From contig NZ_LUKD01000005.1 of the NCBI RefSeq assembly GCF_001592745.1, positions 310,001 to 374,000 of the forward strand: a DNA stretch of 64,000 nt. Reading direction: 5' to 3'. The DNA is from Bdellovibrio bacteriovorus (lineage in GTDB: Bacteria > Bdellovibrionota > Bdellovibrionia > Bdellovibrionales > Bdellovibrionaceae). Each line of letters opens with the position of its first letter. The stretch's first letter is position 1. Made by a program: the position numbers and the translations under genes. Positions 42,864-51,895 of the stretch are shown piece after piece. The notes under the pieces were generated by a model. That model saw nothing but the letters and a program-made list of their open reading frames with translations. It ran no database searches and was not told the DNA's origin.

Positions 42864-44155
42864 GTTGCCTGTTCCTTTCTGCGTTTTTCTTTTTGTTCTT
42901 TAAGGAGTTTTTCTTTCCACCATTGAGTCAAACGACCCAGGATCATTTCGTCGCGGTCAAAGTAGGCTCCCCAAGAGTAGTGAGGCCATTCCTCGGGACT
43001 GCTTAAATGCAGATTGCTATAAAGAACTTTCCCACGACGGCTGCTTTGTCTGTCGCCGAAAACCGGGAAGCGAGCTGCACCCAGTTGCGCATAAGTATAA
43101 TAATACTCTTGCGGGAAATTTAAAATCTGCGGGTCGGACAAGGACATTCTTTCTGACAAATGCTGGCGCATGCGATCACTGCGAACCGTTAGATATTCTT
43201 TATTGAATCGCTGAACCGTGGGAATACGCATCCACACATCAAACTGATCAGCTAAAGTCGTTCTTTGCAGAATCAGCATATTTTCATGTGTCCATGGCGA
43301 CTGCAGATCATTCATCACCAACGTGTGTGACGGAAGATGATCTCGCTCAAAACACTGTTGTAAGCTCACGCGATAGCGCACCCAACACCACTCGGGCTCT
43401 AATGCGCCTTCCGGGAAGAAGTATTTACCCAAGCGTTCATTCAAGAAATACGTTTCTTCACTCGTCAAAAGCCAGACAATTTGCTCCAACCGAAACAGAC
43501 CTTGTTTCTCACCCGAGATTTCAAGACCCGTGATGGATTTTCCTCCGCCAAAGGAAGCATCAACGATTTGCTGGGGACGCATGACTTCAACACCTTTGGC
43601 GGCCAACCACTCAAAAGATTTTTCCAAGCCATTACGTGTAGCCTGACGAACTAAGAAAGAAGAAAAAAGTGGAAGATTCTCGCCGCGAGCCGCGCCTTGC
43701 GCATTCGGCATATAGGTCGTTCCGGCCCACTGATGCGAAAGATGCAAAAGCCAGCTTTGTTCAAAACTGAAGGCCTCCAGATTTTTATAAAGAGATTTGC
43801 TGTTCTTCGAAGAAAACATGAAGTCTTTGATGTGCGAGGACAAGGGCGCTTTATCAATTTTGAATTTCGTTAAAGGACCTTTGCACTCAAAGGGTCCTTC
43901 TTTCAGCCACATTGTAAAACCATTGGGAACTTCTTCGAAGTGATCATCTGAATACAGGCGTTCCATTTGCGATTCAGAAATTCTTTCCGTGCGGAAAAAT
44001 CCGAAGGGACCTTCAACATCTTCTGAGGGCCACACGCCGAGTTTTGTCGACACGTCTACCAGAGTCGTTTTAATTCCCTCTTTCGCCAAAGCTGCCGCCA
44101 ACCAATGACCGCGCCCAAAGGCCGAAACCAAGATGACTGGACTTCCCAACTCCAT
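42860..44155 (-). CDS. Rossmann-type protein, possible FAD-dependent enzyme, unknown
   Basis: 431 residues from the ATG at 44155, with GAGGAG ten bases upstream; an in-frame TTG overlaps that site. The N-terminus ILVSAFGRGHWLAAALAKEGIKTTLVD (read as ILVSAFGRGHWLAA then ALAKEG) is a dinucleotide-binding beta-alpha-beta unit, but with GxGRGH in place of GxGxxG. No second flavin motif found. The rest has many aromatics. First gene of the purB-ldcA-mpl operon, so a role in purine or wall metabolism is possible. Uncertain. Confidence 0.6.
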   Translation of the reverse strand: MELGSPVILVSAFGRGHWLAAALAKEGIKTTLVDVSTKLGVWPSEDVEGPFGFFRTERISESQMERLYSDDHFEEVPNGFTMWLKEGPFECKGPLTKFKIDKAPLSSHIKDFMFSSKNSKSLYKNLEAFSFEQSWLLHLSHQWAGTTYMPNAQGAARGENLPLFSSFLVRQATRNGLEKSFEWLAAKGVEVMRPQQIVDASFGGGKSITGLEISGEKQGLFRLEQIVWLLTSEETYFLNERLGKYFFPEGALEPEWCWVRYRVSLQQCFERDHLPSHTLVMNDLQSPWTHENMLILQRTTLADQFDVWMRIPTVQRFNKEYLTVRSDRMRQHLSERMSLSDPQILNFPQEYYYTYAQLGAARFPVFGDRQSSRRGKVLYSNLHLSSPEEWPHYSWGAYFDRDEMILGRLTQWWKEKLLKEQKEKRRKEQAT

Positions 44156-44266
44156 CGAAACAAAACTCCTCAAAATAGTATGTAAACTGTCTTAATGATT
44201 AGAAAATCAGGCGTTCGCAAAGTCAAAGGTGCGCACCGCATCTAAAACCCTCAAAAGGTCTTTTTC

Positions 44267-44295
44267 TTGAGATTTTAAAAAGCCCCTCTTAGACT
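44267..44295 (+). promoter_or_regulatory. promoter of the glutathione peroxidase gene
   Basis: TTGAGA (44267-44272), 17-base spacer, TAGACT (44290-44295). 22 bases before the ATG; a GGGAGG binding site lies between. Confidence 0.45.
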
Positions 44296-44317
44296 CGGAA
44301 CTCATCGGGAGGTCCCT

Positions 44318-44872
44318 ATGCGTTTACTGATTCTTCTTAGTCTCACTTTCTTTTCTTTCATCACTCAGGCTTACGACGCTCCGAAGAACTTTTTTGAACT
44401 TTCAGCACCCAGCATTTCAGGCAAAAAGGTGAATTTCTCGACGTACAGAGGCAAAGTCGTGCTCGTTGTAAACACAGCTTCGCAGTGCGGGTTCGCGCCT
44501 CAGCTTAAAGAACTTGAAGATATGTACAAAAAATATGCAGATCGTGGCTTCGTCGTTCTGGCATTCCCTTCCAATGACTTTAAGCAAGAAAAGGGCGAAA
44601 ACTCCGAGGTCCAAAAATTTGCAGAGAAGGAATACGGCGTCACCTTCCCCTTTTTCGATAAAGCTCCGGTCAGCGGCAAAGACAAACAACCCGTTTATCA
44701 ATTCCTGACGGAGAAAAAGCCGGGCCTTCTTTTCAAAGATGTCGGTTGGAATTTTGAAAAATTCCTCATCAATCGTCGTGGCGAGGTGATTGAACGCTGG
44801 GGTTCGATCACAAAACCTTCTTCCGACAGCATCACAAATGCCGTTGAAAAAGCGTTGGCTGAGCCGCTATAA
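44318..44872 (+). CDS. exported glutathione peroxidase-like protein
   Basis: 184 residues with a signal peptide ending FITQA. Cysteine-type GPx: C57 in NTASQCGF replaces selenocysteine, FPSNDF at 83-88 replaces the usual FPxNQF (Asp for Gln), and W144-N145 in GWNFEKF is kept. Reduces peroxides with thioredoxin- or glutathione-type donors. The signal peptide places it in the periplasm, which is less common for bacterial GPx. Confidence 0.92.
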   Translation: MRLLILLSLTFFSFITQAYDAPKNFFELSAPSISGKKVNFSTYRGKVVLVVNTASQCGFAPQLKELEDMYKKYADRGFVVLAFPSNDFKQEKGENSEVQKFAEKEYGVTFPFFDKAPVSGKDKQPVYQFLTEKKPGLLFKDVGWNFEKFLINRRGEVIERWGSITKPSSDSITNAVEKALAEPL

Positions 44873-44991
44873 CTTCGACAAAATCTAGGGATGTTTCAGA
44901 GTGAGACAAAGAGCGAAGACTGGACTTCGTTTTGATACTTTTTTTTGAAGTTTTGCCCTCTTTTATTCGATAATATTCAGAGGGGGACCTT

Positions 44992-45759
44992 GTGAAAACC
45001 GCATCCACTTTTCAGTTCATACTTCTGGCTTTCCTGCTGGGCGCATTGGCAGTTCCAAATCTCGCGCAAGCTCAGTCCGATCACAAATCCTATCTTCTTT
45101 CGCAAGTAGATCCAGATGAGGCTTACGACCCATTCACGGACTACAGTGAGTTCGATGAAGAATCCGATGAAGAAGCTGACATCAACTTTTTCCGTAACGG
45201 GCGCTTCTTTACAATTGGTCTTGCCGGCGGTTATCGTGGTTTCACGGGGAACTTTGCGGACTCTTACGAGGCAGCACCTACTTTCGGAATCTTCTTAAGC
45301 TATTTCTTTGATCTTCGTTTGGCGATGACTTTAGGTTTTCAAACCGGCGACCACGCCGTTAAGTTTACCGTCAACAACCAATCTAAAACTTACACTGGGA
45401 ACGTCTCGATCACCTCAGTGAATGTGGATTTGAAGTATTACTTAAACACTCAAAACGTCACTCGCGGTCTTGCGGATTTAAATCCTTACATCCTGGGTGG
45501 TCTTGGACAATTCTATCGTACTTACACGATCTCGGGACTTGATGGATTCTCGCGCGATTCCACTATGGGTTTTGATGTCGGTGCAGGTTTAGAAATTCCT
45601 TTGATGCGCAAAAAGGCTTACTTAGGAATTCAAGGGACTTATCACTACGTCAACTTCAGTGACGAAAACAAGTCTTACGTGGACGGTTCTGAAAAGCTTG
45701 ATAAAAACCTCACGGGTGACTTTTATAACTTCCTCTTTATCCTGGGAATGAACTTCTAA
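44992..45759 (+). CDS. outer-membrane beta-barrel protein
   Basis: 255 residues, GTG start with AGGGGG before it. Signal peptide ending AQAQ. An acidic linker precedes about 190 residues of alternating strands (FTIGLAGGYRGF, FGIFLSYFFDLRLAMTLGF, LNPYILGGLGQFYR, YLGIQGTYHYVNF) and the protein ends with a phenylalanine (LFILGMNF), the usual OMP C-terminus. About eight strands, so of the small OmpA/OmpX kind. Function unknown. Confidence 0.85.
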   Translation: MKTASTFQFILLAFLLGALAVPNLAQAQSDHKSYLLSQVDPDEAYDPFTDYSEFDEESDEEADINFFRNGRFFTIGLAGGYRGFTGNFADSYEAAPTFGIFLSYFFDLRLAMTLGFQTGDHAVKFTVNNQSKTYTGNVSITSVNVDLKYYLNTQNVTRGLADLNPYILGGLGQFYRTYTISGLDGFSRDSTMGFDVGAGLEIPLMRKKAYLGIQGTYHYVNFSDENKSYVDGSEKLDKNLTGDFYNFLFILGMNF

Positions 45760-45782
45760 TCCCGTTTAAACCTGGTTTTATG

Positions 45783-45810
45783 AAAAGGCTCCGAATACGG
45801 AGCCTTTTTT
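45783..45810 (+). terminator. intrinsic terminator after the beta-barrel gene
   Basis: Stem AAAAGGCTCCG (45783-45793) with CGGAGCCTTTT (45798-45808), 4-base loop, T-run to 45810. Confidence 0.88.
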
Positions 45811-45870
45811 ATTTTAAGACTTATCAATTCGCAACGTGACACCCGAGACGACTTTGGTAAGCATAATAAA

Positions 45871-47610
45871 ATGAAAAACATCCTTTTTCTTATCTCTTTA
45901 TTTTCCTCCTATTTCAGTCAGGCTCAACTACTCATCGAAGATCCGGTCAGTTTGCGATCCATGGAAGTCCAGGGCGTCAGCTTTTCAGAAGTTTTATTCG
46001 CAACAAAACTTACTAACAACAAGGATCTTTTCGCGCAGACAGAATATAAAACTTTAGTTACCGACCTCGAAACGGATCTTAAAGCTCTTCAGGCCGCAGA
46101 TGTAAACCTCGGACCTTCGATGAAGTACAGTCACCGTCTTTTCGATGTACGCTGGCTTCAATCTTCATCCGCCCGCTTTGAGCTCGTCGGCATCGTAAAC
46201 CGCATGGACCGCGCCATCTTTAATCCTGGAACTTGCGGAGAGCTGCGTTTGATCTACCGCCTTTCTTACGAAAAAAACCAAAACGGCGTTCTGATAAACT
46301 CACGCCTTCCTATGACGGCAAATGCGGTCTTTAAGCTTCCCCTTAAAGACTCCTGCAAAGAAATCGCGAGTCAATGGACCCAGATTAATACGACCACTAT
46401 TTTAGAATGGACGAAAAAATCGCAACTGAAATCCTTAGAACTTAATTTGCAGTCTGTACGCTGGCCTTCAACGGTTCGTGGCGACATGGGAGGACACGCA
46501 GAATATTTTATGCGCGTTTATCACGTCGCCAATAACGGCAAATGGATCCCTGCGCCTTTAGAAAACACACCGGATGTCGACGCTTTAAATACCAATTCGC
46601 AATTAAAACAGGAACTTTTAAGCTGGCTGTTAAGGCCGGAACAAATTCAAGCCCTCGACAAGGGAGTTTTAAATATTCCCGAAAAATTCTTAGCGCGCAA
46701 AGTGAGCTCCTTTGCTCTTCACGGAATGAATCGACTGGCGAATCGGCCTTTTGATTCGGTATTTAAGAAAGAAGATTTTCAGAATATCGACTATAGCAAA
46801 CTGACCCATATCTATGGAGCTTCGTCATTCCGTCGTCGTTTGAATGATATGAGTTGTGCTGGCTGTCACCAAGGCCGCACAATTGCCGGGTTTCATTTTC
46901 TAGGAACCGATCACGCAAAAACTGTATTTGCGAACTCGATTTTTTCTTCGCAGTCTCCCCATATGATTGATGAGATACCACGTCGAAGAAAATATTGGTC
47001 CGCGCTCCTAGAAGGAAAGACAGCCGACCCTTCTCGTCCCTTTTCAGAAAGAGATCCTCTTAAACCCGGCGCCTTAAATGCTCACTGCGGCCTTTCTTCG
47101 GAATACAAGGCTTGGACTTGTGCCGCAGGATTAAAATGCACGGCCGTTGTCGCTCCAGAAAAAAATGTTGAAATTGGAGAATGCCTTCCTGAAACCCCCA
47201 TTGCGGGAAACCCTTGCGAGCCCGGATTGATTTCTCAAACCCGCAACGCCCACAAGGACGGATTAAAACCGCTTGCAAAAACCACTTGTGGTTCTGGGAT
47301 GTTTTGCGAAACCACTCGCGTGGGATTTCCCGGCGGCATGTGTTCCGGTGGATGCGCAGACTTAAAACCTGGAGAAACTTGCGGAGCTATCGCCGTTCTT
47401 GTTGGATTTAATAACTGTCTTGCGAAATCTCGCCCGTTCTCACAGTGCTTGGCAGAGAATACTCGCCCCGGAGCTTTGCAAGCCTGCGACAATCAAACTG
47501 CATGTCGTGCGGACTACATCTGCATGAAGACATCCAGCGGGAAGGGTGCGTGCATTCCGCCGTATTTTCTTTTCCAACTGCGAGTGGATGGTCACCCTTC
47601 GCCGATTTAA
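45871..47610 (+). CDS. exported cysteine-rich protein with one CxxCH motif
   Basis: 579 residues. Signal peptide ending FSQAQ. One CAGCH at 329-333 and many further cysteines in the C-terminal third (GTCGEL, AHCGL, TCAAGLKC, GECLPE, NPCEPG, TTCGSGMFCE, MCSGGCAD, ETCGAI, NCLAK, QCLAEN, ACDNQTACRADYIC), giving a disulfide-rich tail. It may attach haem c. No other cytochrome gene is beside it. Abuts the SNF symporter gene tail to tail. Confidence 0.7.
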   Translation: MKNILFLISLFSSYFSQAQLLIEDPVSLRSMEVQGVSFSEVLFATKLTNNKDLFAQTEYKTLVTDLETDLKALQAADVNLGPSMKYSHRLFDVRWLQSSSARFELVGIVNRMDRAIFNPGTCGELRLIYRLSYEKNQNGVLINSRLPMTANAVFKLPLKDSCKEIASQWTQINTTTILEWTKKSQLKSLELNLQSVRWPSTVRGDMGGHAEYFMRVYHVANNGKWIPAPLENTPDVDALNTNSQLKQELLSWLLRPEQIQALDKGVLNIPEKFLARKVSSFALHGMNRLANRPFDSVFKKEDFQNIDYSKLTHIYGASSFRRRLNDMSCAGCHQGRTIAGFHFLGTDHAKTVFANSIFSSQSPHMIDEIPRRRKYWSALLEGKTADPSRPFSERDPLKPGALNAHCGLSSEYKAWTCAAGLKCTAVVAPEKNVEIGECLPETPIAGNPCEPGLISQTRNAHKDGLKPLAKTTCGSGMFCETTRVGFPGGMCSGGCADLKPGETCGAIAVLVGFNNCLAKSRPFSQCLAENTRPGALQACDNQTACRADYICMKTSSGKGACIPPYFLFQLRVDGHPSPI

Positions 47611-48975
47611 TTATTTAAAGAAGACACCAATCACCTGCATCAAAAGACCAAGAACGATCACGGCAGGTGCGGCCCAGCGCAAAGTGAAGCGCCAATGCGG
47701 ATACATAGTGTAAGAAACGAACTTTTCTTTATCGATAAAGCTGAGTTCTTTTTCTTTTTCTGTAGTTCCGATGTTGTAAGCAATCAGAATACTAAGAGCA
47801 ACCAGCGGCAGAGCCCAATTGATTAATAAGGAATCTAAAGACTCAATCACTGAGCGGCCCGCAACTCGAACTTCTTTAAATACCGAACTTGAAAGCGCCG
47901 GCAGGATAGTTAGAACCAATGCGATAAGACCCGAATACCAAGTGGCACGACCGCGCTCCATGGTCTTTTGTGCATCCACCCAGTTAGAAACAACAACTTC
48001 TAAAAGACCAATACTGGCATTCAGAGCAGCCATGTAAAGGCAGGCAAAGAACGCCAGACCAAATAGAGTCCCCCCACGAATTCCCAAAAGATAACGCGGT
48101 AAAACTTCAAACATCAACGCCGGGTCTGTCAGAGGAACATTCGTCGCTTGGAAGGCCACGGGAAAAATCATCACCACGGCAATTAATGAAATTGCCGTAT
48201 CGACCAATGTTACACGAAAGCCCGCCGTGGGTGCGTGATCTTCTTCACGCATGTAAGAACCAAAGGTCACCATGGTTCCAAAGCCGACAGACAAAGTGAA
48301 AAACACGTGTCCCAAGGCATGATTCAACGAGGACCAGGTCAATTTTGAAAAGTCAGGATAGAAAAGGAAACGCAAAACTTCTGGCGTGGAAGGCAAAGAA
48401 AAGGAGCGCATCACCAGAACAAACACTAAAATTGCAAATAACGGCATCGTGTAGCTGATGAACTTTTCAAGACCTTCTTGAACACCCTTTACTACGACAA
48501 CAACCGTGATCAGCAAATGCGCACTGGCCAACATCAACTGAAGCCAGCCGTTTCCCATAAGTGCCGCAAGATTTGTTTTTGCCGTGACCATCTCTGGGGG
48601 ACTGAAAAGAGAAATCATGAACTGGGTCATAAAGTGTAAAACCCAACCACTGATCACAGCGTAATAAGAAAGAACAACAATACTGAGAATGACAGCCAAG
48701 CGTCCCGCCCAGCGAAAGCCTTTACCGGCTTTTTGACTGAGCTGCTGGGTGGCGACGATCACGGAACGACGGCTGTTTTTACCCATCATCAATTCCGCAA
48801 TCAGCATCGGAGCGCCAATCGCTAGTGACAGAAACACGTACATAAGAATGAAGGCTCCGCCGCCATTCTCGCCGACTACGTAAGGAAAGCGCCAAAGATT
48901 ACCTAGACCACAGGCAGAGCCAATGGCCAAAAGGTAAAATCCAAAGCGCGTTCGCCACGAGCCGCGTTTCATCAT
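47611..48975 (-). CDS. SNF-family sodium-dependent transporter
   Basis: 454 residues, about 11 membrane helices. Opening TRFGFYLLAIGSACGLGNLWRFPYV (split: FGFYLLAIGSACGLGN / LWRFPYV) is the conserved helix-1 sodium site of the neurotransmitter:sodium symporter family, followed by GENGGGAF. Likely imports an amino acid with sodium. Its start codon shares one base with the der stop codon, so it is the last gene of the nifS-mnmA-mtaB-rnc-era-der operon. Confidence 0.92.
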   Translation of the reverse strand: MMKRGSWRTRFGFYLLAIGSACGLGNLWRFPYVVGENGGGAFILMYVFLSLAIGAPMLIAELMMGKNSRRSVIVATQQLSQKAGKGFRWAGRLAVILSIVVLSYYAVISGWVLHFMTQFMISLFSPPEMVTAKTNLAALMGNGWLQLMLASAHLLITVVVVVKGVQEGLEKFISYTMPLFAILVFVLVMRSFSLPSTPEVLRFLFYPDFSKLTWSSLNHALGHVFFTLSVGFGTMVTFGSYMREEDHAPTAGFRVTLVDTAISLIAVVMIFPVAFQATNVPLTDPALMFEVLPRYLLGIRGGTLFGLAFFACLYMAALNASIGLLEVVVSNWVDAQKTMERGRATWYSGLIALVLTILPALSSSVFKEVRVAGRSVIESLDSLLINWALPLVALSILIAYNIGTTEKEKELSFIDKEKFVSYTMYPHWRFTLRWAAPAVIVLGLLMQVIGVFFK

Positions 48976-50315
48976 TACTCACCACCACGACGAGACTTCA
49001 TACAGAAGATACGAATCGGCATCCCGTGAAGATCCCAACGCTCTTTGATATTTTTGATCAAGAAGCGACGATACGAATTTGTCACACCATCCGGATGATT
49101 CGCAAAGGCGATAAACGCCGGTGGACGTTGATAAGTTTGAGTCAGGTAATAGAACTTCACATTCGTTGTTCCCCAAACCGGAGCTGGAGCTTTACGAATG
49201 GTCTCAAAGAAGAAATCATTCAACTCTGATGTCGGAACACGGAAGTTCATTTGATCAGAGACCTTTTCAATCATATCAAAAAGATCACCCAGACCTTGTT
49301 CCGTCTTCGCGCTTGTGAATACGACGTGGACATCTTTAAAGAAGTGGAACGTGCGTTCTACTTGTTCGCGGAACGTTTTACGATATTCAGGAACTTCTTT
49401 ACCACCAAGATCTGATTTGTTGGCAACTAAGATCACGCCTTTATGGTCTTCCAAAATCGCCTGCATAATGCGCGCATCCTGATCCGTAGGTCCGATAGTT
49501 CCGTCAACCATCAAGAGCACAATATCAGCGCGACGGATGGCCTCTTGAGATTTAAATGCTGAAATGATTTCTAGATCTTCTTCACGCTTCGCTGATTTAC
49601 GAAGACCTGCAGTATCAACCAAAGTGTACTTTTTGCCGTTATAGATAAACGGAGAATCGACAGAGTCAATCGTCGTACCGGCAACGTCAGAAACGATCAT
49701 GCGTTTTGCACCCAAGATGGCGTTGCAGATAGAACTTTTACCTACGTTGGGCTTACCAACGATGGCGATATTCATACCCTCTTTCACCGTTCCTGGATTA
49801 TCCGGAATTTGTTTTGTCACCCATTCAAGGATGTCAGAAAGACCACGGCGTTGCTCAAAAGAAGCCGAAATAATATCGACACCAAACTCATAGAAATCAG
49901 CTTTCGCCATTTCTTCGTCGCTAACTTTGTCGACTTTATTGATCACTAAAAGAAAAGGTTTTCCTGTTTGTTTGGCGACACGAATGATGTCACGATCTTC
50001 AGGCACTAAACCCGCGCGACCATCCATCACCGCGACGATCAAATCTACAGAATGCAAAAATTCTGTCACCTGCTCACGGATCAGCTTTGAAAAAATATCT
50101 CCGGCTTCAGTAATACCGCCGGTGTCGATCAAATCAAATTGCTTACCCCAAATATCGACAGGCTCAATGATAATATCACGAGTCACACCGGCTTGGTTTT
50201 TCACCACGGCTTTACGAGTTTCCGTGACGATATTGAACAGTGTTGATTTTCCTACGTTCGGGCGGCCGATAATGGCCACCTTGGGCGCAAACTCAGTTTT
50301 CAGATTTTGTTGCAT
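48975..50315 (-). CDS. der: ribosome biogenesis GTPase Der
   Basis: 446 residues. Two tandem G domains: GRPNVGKST at 17-25 with DTGGI, then GKPNVGKSS near 188 with DTAGL, plus NKVD and NKSD specificity motifs, and a KH-like C-terminal domain (RIRFCMKSRR-type end). Required for 50S maturation. Overlaps era by 23 bases. Confidence 0.97.
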   Translation of the reverse strand: MQQNLKTEFAPKVAIIGRPNVGKSTLFNIVTETRKAVVKNQAGVTRDIIIEPVDIWGKQFDLIDTGGITEAGDIFSKLIREQVTEFLHSVDLIVAVMDGRAGLVPEDRDIIRVAKQTGKPFLLVINKVDKVSDEEMAKADFYEFGVDIISASFEQRRGLSDILEWVTKQIPDNPGTVKEGMNIAIVGKPNVGKSSICNAILGAKRMIVSDVAGTTIDSVDSPFIYNGKKYTLVDTAGLRKSAKREEDLEIISAFKSQEAIRRADIVLLMVDGTIGPTDQDARIMQAILEDHKGVILVANKSDLGGKEVPEYRKTFREQVERTFHFFKDVHVVFTSAKTEQGLGDLFDMIEKVSDQMNFRVPTSELNDFFFETIRKAPAPVWGTTNVKFYYLTQTYQRPPAFIAFANHPDGVTNSYRRFLIKNIKERWDLHGMPIRIFCMKSRRGGE

Positions 50316-51204
50316 AGCCCAACTCCTTCATCATTCTTTTGTTCTCAAACCACTCAGGCTTCGCGATGACTTGAAGGTCGAGGAATACTTTTTCACCCAT
50401 TAGTTTTTCAATTTCTTTGCGGGAATCCATGCCGATTTGCTTAATCACTTTGGCTTCTTTACCAATCACGATGGCTTTGTGACTGTCTTTAGATACGATG
50501 ATCTCCGCATAAATCTTTGGAACTGGTGTCGCTGCTTCATCAAATTTTATGATACGTACAGCCAGTGAGTACGGAATCTCTTGATGTAAAGATTCAAAAC
50601 ACTTCTCACGGATAATTTCAGAAGCCATTTCACGCACATTTTCGTTCGTGAAAAGTTCGACGTCGTAAAGAGGTGCCGGTGTCTCTGGAAGAAGTTCTAG
50701 GAATTCAATCAACATTGCTTCACGCTCTTCTTGATCATCCTTAGAATCTTTAACAGAAACTGACATGGCTTTACCACCACGGTCTTCAATCATCTTTTTA
50801 AGAATCAAAACACGGTGCGCTTTTTCTTCGATATCTGCTTTAGTCACGATACCGATCCAAGGTTTTCCGCTTTTAGAAACTAGATCTAAGATCTTTTCCG
50901 CATCTTCTGGTTTTCCTTCATCAACACTGACGATAGCCAAAAGAGCATCTGAATCCGCGATCACTTCTTCAGCTTCTTTTGCCAAAAAGCTATTCAGACC
51001 TTTATCAGCCTTAATGATACCGGGAGCATCAACAAAAACGATCTGTCCTTTGTCTGTACTCCAAATACCTAAAATACGACGGCGAGTCGTTTGCGGTTTC
51101 GCCGACACGATAGAGACTTTTTCATCCACAAGGTAGTTCATCAAAGTGCTCTTCCCTGCGTTGGGTTGTCCGATCAATCCCAAAAATCCTGCTTTATAAC
51201 CCAT
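50293..51204 (-). CDS. era: GTPase Era
   Basis: 303 residues. G1 GQPNAGKST at 12-20, G2 TTRRRILG, G3 DAPGI, G4 TKAD, and a C-terminal KH domain with KAIVIGKEAKVIKQIG. Binds 16S rRNA for 30S maturation. Two bases after rnc and overlapping der by 23 bases. Confidence 0.97.
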   Translation of the reverse strand: MGYKAGFLGLIGQPNAGKSTLMNYLVDEKVSIVSAKPQTTRRRILGIWSTDKGQIVFVDAPGIIKADKGLNSFLAKEAEEVIADSDALLAIVSVDEGKPEDAEKILDLVSKSGKPWIGIVTKADIEEKAHRVLILKKMIEDRGGKAMSVSVKDSKDDQEEREAMLIEFLELLPETPAPLYDVELFTNENVREMASEIIREKCFESLHQEIPYSLAVRIIKFDEAATPVPKIYAEIIVSKDSHKAIVIGKEAKVIKQIGMDSRKEIEKLMGEKVFLDLQVIAKPEWFENKRMMKELGYATKSEN

Positions 51205-51205
51205 T

Positions 51206-51895
51206 TTAATTCGTCTCCTTATACTTCATTTCCAGGGCTTGTTTTGCCGCAGATTGCTCTGCATTTTTCTTACTGCGCCCTCGCCCCTGGGCCCAAACAT
51301 CATCTTTAATCTTCACGCACACCAAGAACTGTCGGTCATGAGGCGGTCCTTCTTCAGCTAAAACCTCGTAGCGAGGTGTTTCTTTGAGGGACTTTTGCAC
51401 CAGTTCTTGAAGGCGCGTTTTATAATCTCGTTCAAAATCTTCAGTGCCGCACACTTTTTCAGTGAGCTTCGTGAATTCGCAGCGAATGAATTTCTTCGCC
51501 GCTTCAAATCCCCCATCTAAGTACATCGCACCGACGATGGCTTCAAAAGAAGAGGCAATAAGTCGGGGCTTTTGTGCGCCTCCGGTCAGTGTTTCCCCTT
51601 TGCCTAGATGCATGAGTTTGTTTAACTCCATATCAAGAGCCAGTTCGGAAAGAACTTCTTCATTCACTATGCTAGCGCGCTTTTTTGAAAGCCCGCCTTC
51701 GGTATCTTCCGGGAACTTTTCAAAAAGAAATTCGCCGACGACTAAATCTAAGACCGCATCGCCTAAGAATTCTAATTTTTCGTTGTGCTCAGTCGCATTT
51801 TTAAGCTCATTGGCGTAGCTCTTATGAGTCAAAGCTCGTTGCAAGAGGGCTTGGTTTTTAAATGTATACCCTAGCCTCGTTTCAAGATTTGTCAT
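51206..51895 (-). CDS. rnc: ribonuclease III
   Basis: 229 residues. RNase III signature NEKLEFLGDAVLDL at 38-50 with catalytic E42 and D46, then EAIVGAMYLDGG. C-terminal double-stranded RNA-binding domain at about 158-228 (GRSKKNAEQSAAKQALE). Processes rRNA and other structured RNA. Starts four bases before the mtaB stop; two bases before era. Confidence 0.97.
   Translation of the reverse strand: MTNLETRLGYTFKNQALLQRALTHKSYANELKNATEHNEKLEFLGDAVLDLVVGEFLFEKFPEDTEGGLSKKRASIVNEEVLSELALDMELNKLMHLGKGETLTGGAQKPRLIASSFEAIVGAMYLDGGFEAAKKFIRCEFTKLTEKVCGTEDFERDYKTRLQELVQKSLKETPRYEVLAEEGPPHDRQFLVCVKIKDDVWAQGRGRSKKNAEQSAAKQALEMKYKETN

Noticed and set aside
44318-44872. Selenocysteine in the glutathione peroxidase
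   Set aside because: The active-site codon encodes Cys, and there is no in-frame TGA; the gene is a Cys-type GPx.
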